The notes below the pieces were generated by a model. The model saw nothing but the letters and a program-made list of their open reading frames with translations, was not told the DNA's origin and ran no database searches. A DNA stretch of 64,000 nt from contig OX453275.1 in assembly GCA_949710005.1 (NCBI GenBank), positions 31,187,218 through 31,251,217 on the forward strand, given 5' to 3'. This document shows, piece after piece, positions 32,001-44,012 of this stretch. Each line of letters starts with the position of its first letter. Position 1 is the stretch's first letter. The stretch is from Ricordea florida (taxonomy: Eukaryota; Cnidaria; Anthozoa; Corallimorpharia; Ricordeidae). Position numbers and translations under genes: made by a program.

Positions 32001-35000
32001 TCTAAGAACAAACTTTCATTACAAAGTGTACTTAAAGTTTGTTACCAAAGGCACAAAGAATACTCTTGAAAACAGTATTGTAGCTTGAAACAACTCTTCT
32101 GGTACTTACTGTTAGAAGGAAGGAAGGAAGCAAACATAGTCCATGGAATACAAGTCAATGCTTACCTGTGCAGCAGGGAAGAGGGGTTTGGTAGTGGGTA
32201 CCTGAGGGCCTATAACAGGACCAGTATGTTGTGGATTCATCACAGTGGTCGTGCTAGATGAAGGTGGCATAGTTGTGGGTGGTATCATTCCACCAGGGTA
32301 AGGCATGCTAAAGAAAAAATCATCACAAATTATGCAACATGACTTGCTTTTCACCATCATTTCTGTATATCCTTTTTTCTTAGTTTCCCCTTTGGAAAAT
32401 CTGTGTTGTACTTGACCCAGCTTCCTCATGATGTTATAAAACACAAGCTAGAATTACAAGGTTTCAATTATTGAAATTTATAGAATATGAAATAATAACA
32501 TACTGTGATTTGATTTCAAAAAACAACATAAGAAGCTTCACCAAATCAATGTAGGGCTAAAAATATGTGCATGCTTAACATCGAAAGCCACATGTAGAAT
32601 GCATTGCTTTTGACACAGAGAGAATTTGCTCTGGCTGATGTTCAGTTACATGTAACTATCACCTTTTAGTGTAAATACTCAGGTGATTATACAAAATCAC
32701 ATGCTCTGATTGGTTCGCTAACAAAATGGCTGCCAGTCATTCGCACGCTTTTGATGAAATAATGTTTTTTCCTGTTGTACAATGCTTTTTCTTTTCTTTT
32801 TTGAAATAATCACCTGTGTATTTATACTAAAACAATTATTTGCCTCAGACTCAGTCATTATCGGTGAATACTCACCTTGACTTTGTCTTGGTGAATATTC
32901 ACCGATGATCACTTTGCCTTTGGCTAATAATTGTTAATTAATACTGAATTTAAAAGTAACATAACCTTATCCTTTATTTTCCCATATGTAACAAAATCTC
33001 TTGATCTCACATTAACATTTTGTACAGTACATGAGCAATGTTCTTTACATAAACTGACTGACTTACCCAGGGGCTCCAACATGCAGGGGAACTGGCATTT
33101 GTCCAGGTATACCCATTTGTGGTAAATGAGGCATTCCTGTTAATACAAAATGCAAATTAATACAACAGACTCAAGCAATTCTTGTTGCCTCACTTAGTCT
33201 TATACATTTCTTCCTTCAAAACAAAAGACTTAGGTAGTGCAGTGCTCGAAATTAGCGGTTGCCCGGTTGCCCGAGACAACTAAAACTTCGTTCGGGCAAC
33301 CATTTTTCAGGAAAAATAAAGGGCTAGTTGCCCGAGAAGAATCGTCGGACAACCTAGGAGAAAAATGAAGTACTTACATTACTGTGATGCGTAACAAAAT
33401 GAAGAACAGAAGTTATAATCCATGACAATTTGTAAAAGAAAGGAAATGGAAGGTTGTAACCGTTAACTGAGCACCGTTCGTTCGATTCAATAAGCCACGA
33501 TAAGCTTGTCGTGTTGTCTTCAAACCCAGACCTCCTCGAAATATTATGGCGCATGCGTATTTAGTCTTTTCTGGGGCATTGTGGGAACAGTGCTTACAGA
33601 TATTTCAAGCGACATTTTGAGGTAAGAGTAATAATTGTTAGCTTCATAATGAAGTAAATTGGTGGGTTATACTTACTTTGTTGAAATAGTAAATACTTAT
33701 TTTTCACAGCACTTCGAGAACTATGAAAACAGAGGCATACTGATAGGGATATTATTTATCTGGTCAAACCCCATAACTAGGCAAAAATCATAGAATATGT
33801 CAAGGGCAACCAAGTCCTTGTCAGGGCAACCAAAGTCAAGGGCCAGGTTGTCCGGCATTTGCCATAAGGACAACCTGGATTTTTTTCTAATTTCGAGCAC
33901 TGTAGTGCAGTGTGCTCTTAATGTCCGATGTTTGCAAACCACTAATTAAGTTAATGTTGCTAATCAAATATACAACAGGATACCCTAAAGTTCCATGTCC
34001 CTACTGAGAAAATATTAAATGATTAGGTCAAAACAGATCTTTGTCTGTTTGAGTTTCAGTTCACACAAGGTGTTTCTCTTGCTGAATTGCATCCCTGATT
34101 ATATGACTAATAATACAATATCCTTAAGCACACTGTATGTACAGCAAAATATTCTAGCAGTAAACAGGGTTGTGGAAAGGATTTTTCTTAGCAATGGAAT
34201 GCAAGAGAGTAGACGACACAGGAGGCAGCATTATTTCCCGTTTTTCAAAATTTTTGGAAATACAGCAGCGTTGGAATATTGTTAGTTGCTGGCCCGCTTT
34301 AAAAACCCATATTTTGGCAATGGTAGAGAACACATACAAACCTGGAATTGGTTGTCCAGGTACCATTGGCATTGGTACATGAGGGAAACCAGGAGGAACA
34401 GGCATACCAGGAACAGGCATCATTGGCATCATGGGAATTCCTGGAGCCAGTGTTCCCGGCATTGCTACTGCTGCTGGCGCAGCCGTTTGGGACTGCTCCT
34501 CTGTCTTGGCCTTCTTCTTTTCAGGTTCCTCATCCCCTTTAAAACACAATTTCCTGTGTAAGAAATGATAGCAACCAACTGTTCCTACAAACAACACTAC
34601 TTTCCTGCAATACCCAAACATAATATACATCAAAAGGGTTTCTCCATGATGTCAGAATTAAGCACACATTTCAATCAATTAATTTTAGCACTTCATGGTT
34701 ATAATCAGGTATAATATTTTTTTACAGGTGTCAGCGCTGAAGTATACAGTAAATTTTATCCACAATTGATATTGCTGGAACAAAAGCTACTCAAACTACC
34801 AAAGACAACAATAATCTTCCTTAATTTCATATTGAAAAATGCCTCTTCTTTAAAATGACCAAATCCTGATCACTGTATTATTGATAAATATACATGAACC
34901 ACATGTAAAGTTATATTATTTTAAAAAACTTTTGACAGATTTAAAAGAAAAACCTGTTAAGTGACCATTGGAGAACAGATCATTCTGTTTGAAAAGAGAG

Positions 35001-37705
35001 CAAGACAACAGTTAAAATGGCCATCAAAATAGTTCAAAGAATTTTAGTCCCTGAGGCTACCTAGAATTTGTACATTATTCTCTGAGCTGGCTTAGAACCA
35101 CCTACTGCTGAAAAAGATATGCACATTGCAACAAAGTGGACATTGGTAATGCAGTAACACGTATACAAAATTAATATGTATGCATATATGTACATAAAAC
35201 TCAAAGGTTTACCTTAGAGCATTCTGCATCAATACGATATGCTAAAGAAGCATCCAATTTAAAATGCCTGGTACACATTGGCAAAATAGCCTTTAAGTTG
35301 ATTAAATCTAAAAAAAGCCCAAATATCTTATCTTCCCTATACTCGTATCTTGAAGTTATTCAGACAAATTGTGTAATTGCTTGTTAAATGATAACCCTTG
35401 AAGTTAATTTCATGTCAATCTATCAGGGGTTGCATTAAGTTTGGGCCAGGAGGGCATCTGGATTTTGTACCAAAGCATAAAATATGTTATTTACATGTAA
35501 TATAACACTTGAAGAAAGCTTATGTTTTGTTCTTTTGGTTGAGAAGTTGAAAGCAACTGCACAAAGTCATCTTCACAGCTGGTCAATTTACCCGGTCCCT
35601 GGTCCTTAAAGAAACCAATGAATCTATTCACCAGTAAACACTGCATAATCTAGAGGATTTCCAATAGTCATGCAGAAAAAAATTACCTTCTCCTGCATTA
35701 GCCCTCTGCTGACGTTCTTTTAAATCTTTCTCTGGAATCCCTTCCATGCCATAGATCTCAATTTCTGGGTCTCCTCTGTTAGGTACTGAGTTAGGAATAG
35801 TTGATATTGTCTCTTTATGAACTTGCATACAATGGATTGCCAAGCCTGGCCCAGTATACAACTTCTTGTGACATATTGGACATTTGAAATGCTTTGCTTT
35901 CTGGTGCTGCACAAGGATTTTTTCTTCATCAAAATCCCGATTACAGTACCTTGGAAACAGTTAAGGGCTCCTGCAGTACATATGATTAGGATTATGGCAC
36001 GATTATCTAACATCAAGTAAGATCTACAGATAATCAAACCTAGTATTAACAAAACTCTTTTTTTAACTCTTTCACTCCCAAGATCCCAGCAGCAATTCTC
36101 CAATGTGAGTAACATACATTTCATTATAAACAAGTTTTGAGAATTTGGTATTGGGTAAATTAATTATCTTTGAGTTGATCCTTTAGATTTTATAGTCAGT
36201 TTTCCTTCAATTTTAATGTTATGGAAAAGAAAAGTTACATTTTTATCACTTCTAAGAGTGAAAGGATTAAAAACAAGAGAAATTGGAACGATCAAACAAG
36301 TTGATAAAGTCATAACACCATAAAATAAAAAGGGTAGGGTGCCTACAGTGTTGGAACTCACTTTATCACCTTGTTCCATAATCCCAATTTCTTGTGTTTT
36401 GATTTCCCACCAACACAGCGCCACAATACTTTCTTTTACTACGAAATTCAAGGCTAAGCCTCAGAAACTCAAGCTTTGATAATTCATGATTCCAAGACTC
36501 TAATTATTTACTACACTCATACAGTAGTTGTCTTTCATTCCACTGCATGTTGCCCAACTGACACCTTTGGATTGGAAAGGCAATAAAAAAAACCTTTGTA
36601 AACAGGACAATGCTAAATATTTACACTCTCAATCCCAAAAGTGATCAGATTGTATGTTCTCCTAATCATGTTACAGCAAATTTAGCATATAGATAGGGAG
36701 AATTGTTCAATGTATCAATATCACTTGAATCTGATAATGAATTCCACTGAGGTTCTCACAGTTCTTTTTAGAACTACGGTACTTTCACAAGGAAGATCAA
36801 ATGCAAAAAAAAAACATCCATTTAGACTTCTGGGTTCAAATCATTGTACAGTTCAAGGGGATTTTGTGTTAATCTGACATCAAATTATTTAAACTACCAG
36901 ATGACCAAGTGCATTAAACCCCCAAATGAGAATTATCACTAAGATGTTTGGATTAAAAGGTTCAACAGCAATATATTCCAACTTGGGTAGACTACCTAAA
37001 CTGTTCTTTACTCCTAAAGCTAGATTTCTGCATCAGCCCAGACTTCATTATGCATCCAGTAACTGTATCCTTTCATTCTTCGAAAGAAAAAAATATTTCC
37101 AAGAGAATTATCCTCAACAATACAGCTACAGCATGCATAATGAAATATAGTGATACGGAAATCTAGGCCAAGGAAGGTTTTCGATTTCCTCCGAAAGCCT
37201 TTATAGCGCTTAACATCAATGTCCTGCTCATGAACGGTATAACCAAAGACTAAAACATTGCGTTTCGACAAAGACAAAGTCTACAAGTTTTCTACAGTGT
37301 CAAACTGGCATTCGTTACAAGTTATTACACCAACTAAAAAACCGTAATACAGTTTAAAACGCTGATACAGGGCTAACTTCAAAACTTAGCCGGTCCATGC
37401 CCAGTTGTTAAACGTTATATAACTTACTGCTGAGTCATTGAAAACACTCGACAAAGGAACAGCAAAATTCAGCTTTCTGGATAGTAAGCCGAGCTACTCG
37501 CAAACTTCAAACATTTTCAATCGTAGCGCTATATCCTGCAGTCTCTCACAAAGAAATACACAAACGTTCGCGTGACGACCCCCCTCATTTCTTCAAGGGT
37601 ATGTCCATGAAAACAACGTGGTCGACACGATACAAGTATAGTACTACTATTTTTCAAAGGATACCAACACCAAGGCTTCGTAGCCTTCTTCTTTTTACGT
37701 CCCAT
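29001..37705 (-). CDS. ZNF207: ZNF207 / BuGZ kinetochore and spindle zinc-finger protein
   Basis: BuGZ binds and stabilises BUB3, promotes kinetochore loading of BUB1/BUB3 and spindle assembly, and acts in the nucleus and on spindle microtubules. Exons: 37705-37665, 35949-35687, 34536-34342, 33136-33067, 32307-32166, 31551-31434, 30399-30287, 29534-29001; all phases agree and give 491 residues. The start is [16 protein letters not shown], with finger 1 ligands C13, C16, H29, H34 and finger 2 C37, C40, H53, H58. An acidic and lysine-rich stretch follows, then a long Pro/Met/Gly-rich region. A GLEBS-type BUB3-binding motif ([15 protein letters not shown]) spans the exon 7/8 junction near residues 301-319. 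The C-terminal exon is a Pro/Gly/Met/Gln-rich low-complexity tail ending PRRF. The length is similar to vertebrate orthologues. Confidence 0.96.
30950..31410. repeat. Inverted dispersed repeat in ZNF207 intron
   Basis: GAACCCAGAAGTCTCAGTAG, TTTGATCATCCAGGTG and CCCATAAGACTTGAAA at 30960-31045 are followed by CAAGTCTTATGGGTTT and GTAGTTCTGAAAAGAACT at 31355-31395. Related blocks occur at 21275-21345 and 36760-36840. Confidence 0.5.
32667..32936. mobile_element. MITE with AGTATAAATACACAGGTGATTATT blocks (copy 1)
   Basis: Contains CTCAGGTGATTATACAAAAT, TTGTACAATGCTTTTTCTTT, GAAATAATCACCTGTGTATT and GGTGAATATTCACCGATGAT. A reverse-complement copy is at 57143-57372. Confidence 0.7.
33235..33907. 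mobile_element. 663-bp element with CAGTGCTCGAAATTAG ends
   Basis: CAGTGCTCGAAATTAG (33240) and CTAATTTCGAGCACTG (ending 33902) are perfect 16-bp inverted ends flanked by a TAGTG 5-bp duplication. Subterminal GGTTGCCC/GGGCAACC blocks recur in both halves. Lies in a ZNF207 intron. No transposase frame. Confidence 0.8.
36064..36440. repeat. Two dispersed repeats in ZNF207 intron 1
   Basis: 36064-36270 starts CTCTTTCACTCCCAAGA, like the MITE at 26671, and ends near AGAGTGAAAGGATTAA. 36285-36440 matches the family of 13280-13475 (AAACAAGTTGATAAAGTC, CAATTTCTTGTGTTTTGA). Confidence 0.5.
37023..37166. mobile_element. Palindromic MITE, diverged copy (ZNF207 intron 1)
   Basis: CTTCATTATGCAT and GCATGCATAATGAA-ATA arms plus a GGAAATC end match the MITE at 38026-38164 and 63756-63886, with more divergence. 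Confidence 0.6.
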
Positions 37706-37966
37706 GTTGTAGCTCGCCTACTAAATGACAAGAAGAACCTCACAAGTTTGAAATGATACAACAATACTCGTTCTGTCCACGACCCTCAATATGGCGACCG
37801 ACAGGCCGGTGAACTGAAGGTCCCGTATGATGAATGCAAGGCATGCTGGGACTGTCCTGTATGGCGGTTATTCAAGTTGGCGGTTGTTCAAGTTGGCGGC
37901 TAAAAGCAAATTTACGAAATACACGATTCAAGCATAGATTAATTAGACTTATTGTAATATATATTC
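37706..37966. promoter_or_regulatory. Bidirectional promoter between ZNF207 and CENPX
   Basis: Only about 260 bp separate the ATG of ZNF207 (minus, 37705) from the ATG of CENPX (plus, 37967). The interval is GC-richer than its surroundings. It contains several ATGGCG/TTGGCGG elements (37791-37904), one YY1-like (AATATGGCG), and a GCATGCTGGGA core resembling a ZNF143/Staf site near 37843. No TATA box is evident, which suits a CpG-type divergent housekeeping promoter. Confidence 0.6.
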
Positions 37967-40900
37967 ATGGACGAACCGACGTTTAAATTAGTAAGTTTGT
38001 TATGAAGTCAGAATTTTCAGAATGGTTTCCGCACAGGTTCCTACTTCATTATGCATGCTGTAGCCATACTGTTTCATTCTACAATAACAAGAAATGCTTA
38101 CATGTGTATTAGCCTAAACAATTCATCTGCTGCATGCCTAATGAAGTAGGAACCTGTGCGGAAATCGTGCCGAATTTTCTGTTATGTTATCGTTATAGAG
38201 GCTTTCGTAAATACTCGGTCGTTTTTGTGGAGGTTGTTCTCCATATTGTACAAAGGCAAGCGGTAATATGCGCATGCTTGAAGTTAACTGGAACATTCAT
38301 TTATACTTTCATATTTTTATATTTTTGTCATTCTGTGTTATCTTTTGACAATTTTTGTATAAATTCTATGTATTGCAAGTTGTTAATATTGTATCTTCAA
38401 ATCCAACATTTTACAGGAAACAGTGACCAAGCTAATGCAACAGTTTTTCCATGATAAACAGAAAACGAAACGTAAGGGTTATACGTTTTGAATCTTTCTA
38501 TTTCATGTTTTAGCTTTGGCGTTCAATGTTTACCTTCCATCACAAGGTGGTTGCACTTCATTTCAATGTAGGCAATTCCTGCATTCTCAGGGAACATATG
38601 TTTTCCTCTTTACTTTTCACTAGCTGCCAAATGCTTTATCTCCACTAATTACATTCACCAGGCAATCATACATGATATTTTTTTTCAGGGGAGGGAGATG
38701 GTTTAAAAGAGATGGGTGGCTTAATATTTTTTTTCTTTAAGAGAGGGATTGGTTAATGTAGGATTGACCAATGTAAATGTGCTCCTCGAAAAGAGAAAAA
38801 AGTTTTCTGTTTGTGAAGGAGTATAAAAGAGCTTAGTGCATAGATGCTGTTGCCGTTAAAAAAAAACTCCTTCATACTCCCTGTTAATACTTAGCAATAT
38901 CATAGGGTGTGTTCAAAATCATGTCATGTTTTTCTTTGTTTTTTTTAGTAAATGGTGATGCTCTGAAGTTAATGGCAGAATTGCTGAGGATTTTTGTTGC
39001 AGGTACTATAATACATGAAAGTAATATCAAGCACATCGAATATTGAAACATCCTATCCATAATACATAAATTAGAAAAAAAACCTCAGTTGAGACTTTTG
39101 ATATCAATGTCTGTTGGTATCGTAATTAAGCCACCCTGATCACTTTATTCACTCAAGGTACTTACAATGGATGGCTTATTAGAGAGGGCAGCTTATTCAC
39201 CATTGATTTGACTAAATGCAGTAGAATATGTGACATTGGGTAGTGGTATTTAGATAGTAGCATTTTTACTTTTTGGTACAATGAAACATTCCATAGAATT
39301 CTTAATCAATTTATGGTTTTAATGATTAACCTTTAAGCCCTAAGGGGTCTCCCTATGACAAGTACAATTGTCTGAAATTGGCCAGAGTAAAATCTATAAA
39401 GTCACTCTTAGGGCTTAAAGGGTTAACATATCCACAAGCAGAACTGTCTAGACATGAATAAATAATTGCACTTGACTTCACCAAGGAGTTGTACATGATA
39501 TTTATTTTTTATTAGGGGTGGGGGGGAGGGGTGGCTTAGTAAATTTGTTTTCTTCTTGATCAAAAGGTGGCTTATTTGAGGCAGGTGGCTCAATAGAGGA
39601 CTTACAAACATCACACAGGGCATTATCTTCCTTTATTAAAACAAAATTATACTGTTCATCACTGCATTGTTTGTCTTCTTATTAGCAGGAGTGCTATTTC
39701 TGTTGCAGAGAAGACACAAATGATACCCTTTTTCTTATTTGTTCTTTTTGATTGAATATCCTCTAACTTTTGATTATTTTTTACTGCAGAAGGAGCAGCC
39801 AGGGCAGCATTGCAAGCTCAGGCAAATAATACCATTCCTTGTTACTTAATATCTAACCTGAAGTTATGATTTAATGCAAAGAGTAAGAAATGACAGTAAT
39901 TCCCAAGGGAATTACATACACAGCTTCAATACAACGTTCTATATCGGTGGTAAACAAAATAGTAGAACACATCAAGGCAAAAAACAGAGACAATGCCTTT
40001 TTTAAGGTAGCTCTGAAAACTGCGTCTAATTTGATGCAATTTTTTCTCAAAACTCCAAGTTTTATTCTGCAAAGCATGTGAGATTTTTTTATTATCTTTT
40101 CCAAGTCAAATGTCTTCAATAAAACTGACCTAAAGCGTGAAATAGTCTTCTAACTTATTTATTGGTTTCTTTTATTTCTTAGTAGTAGGACTGTATTGGA
40201 ACATTTCTGCATGTATCACTGGTTGGAAAAGAAGTAAAAATTTTCAAAACAAAATGCAGGGCAAATGAATCAACTGTACAAGAATATGGAATTAAGAGTT
40301 TTGAGCACAATAGAAAAATGCACCAAAAATCACTCAGGTAACATAGTTTCAAGCCTTTTCTTGAATTATTGTAAAGTGGATGTTTGGCTTTCTAATATAC
40401 CATAAAATGTTATTCCACCTTGCTTGAACCATAGGTTGAGTCATCCCCAATTGTTGAAACAGATCACTTAGAGAAGATTTTGCCCCAGTTGGTAAGTTTA
40501 AACATTGATACTCCTTAGGTTGCAGTTAAAGTGCACATCTGAAAGAACATTGTTCACACATTGTTATCACTTATTGGACTGGTTCCTTGGGGTCAGGAAG
40601 GCAGCAATGCCAGATCTTGGGCTTGTTGGGAACATTATTATATCTCTCAGTTAGTACGCGCGCTGTGATTGATCAATTTAGCGGGTCGTACTTCACTGTA
40701 CGGCCCGCTAAAGTTTGTTTTGGTTGCCATAATGACTCCAGAGATATAATAAATATCTTATTAACCTCGGTTTCTCGGTCCGTACTGTAAAATACGGATC
40801 CTCGTTTTTTCCCGTCGATTTATGGCCCGTGCGCTTAACTTTTGGTATCCCTGGTCAGTTTTAACTTGCCACTGGCGACCGTGCGACTGCTAATTTTTAG

Positions 40901-41555
40901 CTCTGCTTCAGGGGTGACTGGGCAAGGCTGTTCCGTTTGTTCCTGCAATGAATGCAACCAGTGTAGCATCAAACTATGTCTGATTGCCCACCTGGTTACC
41001 ATGTGCACTTTCCTTTTAACATATTCTTGTTGACCCTTGAAGTCTCAGTAGTGACCAGCACCCAATTTCTCATTACAATATTCACTGTTCATCAACCATT
41101 CAGGTTATGAGAATAACAAAAGTGATCACCAAAGAAAGAGTTGTATTGATATTTTTTTATACCAATTCACCCTACTAGTACCATAACAAATACTCTGAGA
41201 ACAGTTAGGAGAAAATGAATATTGATATTGAGACTTAAAGGGTTAAAAAGTAACAGGAGAAAGTGGTATATTACAGCTGAGTTTTATTTAAGGCAGTATT
41301 CATTCAATGAGCCTTAAGTGGACATTGAGAAAAAAAGTGACAACATATCATACCACTTCTTTACTTGATTATGTAACAAAACAAACAAAACAAAAGCATA
41401 TTTCTGGGTCTAGTTTTGGATATGTTTAAGGGTGAAATCCCTCAAAAATGAAGCAAGATGTTCCCATTGCACTTGCCTATGTGTTGGCACTCTAAAATGC
41501 CATTTCAAATATTTCTAATTATTTCCTTCCTTTCATGTAGCTTCTTGACTTTTAG
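37967..41555 (+). CDS. CENPX: Centromere protein X / MHF2 histone-fold protein
   Basis: CENP-X pairs with CENP-S. The dimer joins CENP-T-W at kinetochores and FANCM in replication-fork repair. Exons: 37967-37990, 38417-38471, 38949-39002, 39790-39821, 40435-40491, 41541-41555; together they give 78 residues with consistent phases. The product begins MDEPTFKL. Histone-fold segments follow (NGDALKLMAELLRIFVAE, then a helix ending HLEKILPQL), and it ends LLDF, the characteristic C-terminus. The intron between 39821 and 40435 has a GC rather than GT donor (CAG, then GCAAAT). With that donor the protein matches the family length exactly. Intron 1 carries a MITE. The gene is head-to-head with ZNF207. 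Confidence 0.93.
38026..38164. mobile_element. Palindromic MITE (CENPX intron 1)
   Basis: The ends TTTCCGCACAGGTTCCTACT and AGTAGGAACCTGTGCGGAAA are perfect inverted repeats, continuing through TCATTATGCATGC/GCATGCCTAATGA. Confidence 0.85.
39331..39424. mobile_element. Short palindromic MITE, TTAACCTTTAAGCCCTAA ends
   Basis: Left TTAACCTTTAAGCCCTAAG and right CTTAGGGCTTAAAGGGTTAA are inverted. Relative of 26671-26771, in CENPX intron 3. Confidence 0.7.
40637..40838. mobile_element. Multi-hairpin MITE (copy 2, 3'-truncated)
   Basis: Near-identical to 17656-17860, including GCGGGTCGTACTTCACTGTA and GTCCGTACTGTAAAATACGG. It stops at GGCCCGTGCGCTT and is joined directly to TTTTGGTATCCCTGGTCAG, another repeat end. 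Confidence 0.75.
40838..40995. repeat. Composite repeat fragment
   Basis: GGTATCCCTGGTCAGTTTTAACTTGCCACTGGCGACC matches 62038-62090 and is followed by TTTTTAGCTCTGC. The next part (GCAACCAGTGTAGCATCAAACTATGTCTGAT) matches the tail of the hammerhead-like repeat family. Confidence 0.55.
41030..41247. repeat. Dispersed repeat, family of 24217-24409
   Basis: Starts TTGACCCTTGAAGTCTCAGT and ends GACTTAAAGGGTTAAAA. Shares TTCTCATTACAATATTCACTG-type blocks with 24217-24409. In the last CENPX intron. Confidence 0.6.
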
Positions 41556-41871
41556 GAGAAAACAGTACAAGTTCCGTTAAGAACGACACAGAGATGTCTT
41601 GTGAGTGTACATTAGACAACTGTAAATCAATCAGCAAGAGACAACTGACTTTAATGGATTACAAACTCAATTATATTGTACATCCCTTTATACACAGCTG
41701 CTTTCTCACTTCAATCCATCTCATTTTACTCATCTAAATTATGAGTCTCCTGATTCATGTCACAATACAAGCTAAAGCAATATTTAGAGAAACAGGTTTT
41801 CATATCTTCTTAAGAAGTACATACTGTATAGCAAATAGTAACGTGAAAGGTAGTCAGAAAAAGGAACTGCA

Positions 41872-41877
41872 AATAAA
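41872..41877 (+). terminator. Candidate polyadenylation signal of CENPX
   Basis: An AATAAA hexamer lies about 315 bp after the CENPX stop codon. Short and common in AT-rich DNA, so tentative. Confidence 0.35.
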
Positions 41878-42317
41878 GAACTCTGTACCACATTAAATCC
41901 TGCAAATAGACAGCTCAAGAATATAAGTAAAATATTGGGTAATTCATATATGTATACATTAATTTTATTCATGTATTTACTTGGATAACAATACTGTTAT
42001 AATTTTATCATTGTAAAGGGCAAGATCCAATATGGAACTAATACAGGGCAATTTTGTTTTTTTATTTGTGTTTATGATAAGAAAATATCAAGGTGCCTTG
42101 TTTTCATGTGAAGACTGTTATTTTCCCTGGATATCAACAATATCAAGGATTGTTTATTATTGTTATTATCATTATTATTATTAGTATTATTATTATCATT
42201 TTAATATTTTATTATTGTTATTGTGATATTTATTATTGTAATAATTATTATCGTGATATTGTAGAATGGAACGTTAGATAAGAATCTACTGACATAATAA
42301 ACTTCTGATTGAGAAAG

Positions 42318-42362
42318 TCCCCGCTAGCTATGGTAAGTCGTGGGTTCGTATCCCGTTCCTGC
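42318..42362 (+). repeat. tRNA-like fragment
   Basis: CGTGGGTTCGTATCCCG is a good B box, and the preceding half of a tRNA is only partly recognisable. Probably a SINE remnant. Confidence 0.35.
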
Positions 42363-42447
42363 CCGTATTCTTTTTATAAAATTATTCGTTTTGCTAAAAA
42401 TTGCGTTAATAAAGGGAGGGTCATGTCGTCAGGTATAAACGTAGCTC

Positions 42448-42892
42448 GTACCGTAAAGTTCGGAAATTATCGACCCCGCAAAATATTGGCCACACGAAAG
42501 TAGCGATCAAATTTCACGTGTTGACATGTCACGCAAATAACGACCCTCCGAAATAAGCGATCTGAAAGCAACGTCCCTTTTTATCGCGAGACATCGGAAA
42601 TGATAGGTGTATAAGAATCTACACCAAACTGATCCGAAGTTTATTTTTTTTTTATGATTATAATGATCTTTGACATTCTTATTCCAAAGAACAATACATA
42701 ACTCTTATACAGCACTTTATATTTGTTTTCAAAAAGTATTTCTTTCTTCTTTGAATACCTGCTACACACGTAGTAAGGATAAATGAACCTTTTTCTCTAG
42801 CGACCCCTCAAAAGTAGCGATAGGAAAAGGCTGCTAAATCCGAAAGTAACGAGGGTCGTTACTCTTGGAACATTACGGTCTTTGCGTAAATT
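42448..42892. mobile_element. MITE with ACCGTAA...ends
   Basis: ACCGTAAAGTTC followed by AAATTATCGACCC at the left is mirrored by GGGTCGTTACTCTTGGAACATTACGGT at the right. Internal GTAGCGAT and CGAAAGTA words repeat. Confidence 0.65.
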
Positions 42893-43894
42893 TGAGCAAA
42901 ATTGCGATTTTGCTTAAATAGAAGGACAGGTTGGAAGGGCCTGTTTTATGTATGCAACAGACAATATCGTTTCCTTAGAAACAAATTGATATTTTGAATT
43001 AGTCAGCTCAAGATTTCTTGTAATTAGTAACTAGAAATGAACTTAAGTCAGTAAATCGGACGTTGTGGTCAGAGAAACTCTCGTTTAAAAGTAATATTTT
43101 CATAATGTTATTTTTACAAATATAATCATTCATCCATTCCTTGTTTTCATCGATTTTTCCTTCCACACTTAATTTTAGAAAGTGCATTTTAGCTGTGTGG
43201 GAGTACAGGAGAGGCAGACAGGCGTTACAGAAGGCTTCCGCGAAAAAAAAAAATACACAGAAAAAGCGGCCGTTGCATTCTACTAAATCTCACCAATACA
43301 TCGCATAAGACCAAATAGGCGAAGCTTTATTTTCACACCTTAGTAAAGCTTGTCTCTGTAGAAGATCTTGTTTTAATTGAATTTTTTTACTGTTCTTGTC
43401 GTTTTAATTTTGTTGCTCAGATTCTGCCCCCATGCAGTGTGCACACAGATTCGATGTGGCCCTCACCACGTGTCTAAGGTTTATGTCGGAACACGCCTCA
43501 CCGGAATACAAGTGCCGCCCACAGATGGGGAATATATATTGATATATTATTCCCGCCAAGTGCTGTAACAGAATTCTAAGCACTTCCTTTATACTGTCAT
43601 AGAATTTAATTATAAGCGCGTCCTCGTATTGGAAGAATTTTCTACAAATTACTACTGAACTTATAATGGTCCCAGTTGTTTTCTTCTCTCCCATCACCGT
43701 CTCACTCATTTTCGCCGCTTCTCGGCGGTTTTGGGGGAAACCGAGTAACTGTAAGAGATAAGCGACGGAAAAATAATACTAATAACCCTGAAGCCAGGGT
43801 AATTCCAACTTAGAAGGTCGGTTCATGGTTGATCGACCACCCGTTCTAACAAATCGTATTTATTTAAAAGAAATGTACACATATCAACGCGGTG

Positions 43895-44012
43895 TACGAG
43901 CAGACATAGCTTGATGCTACGTTGGTTTAAAATAATGAATGTAAGTTTAAAAAGTTACAATTCACCGACCCGACGTTTCGACCCGCCTGCCTGGTGTCTT
44001 CCACATGTCACA
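43895..44012 (-). repeat. Dispersed repeat with hammerhead-like core (copy 4)
   Basis: On the minus strand it reads GGTCGAAACGTCGGGTCGG then GTGAATTG. The GAAAC half is intact, but the CTGANGA half is degenerate (TGTGGAAGAC). Confidence 0.55.

Noticed and set aside
43377..43568. Possible small secreted protein with hydrophobic start
   Set aside because: A short frame near repeats with no mature domain or upstream promoter evidence.
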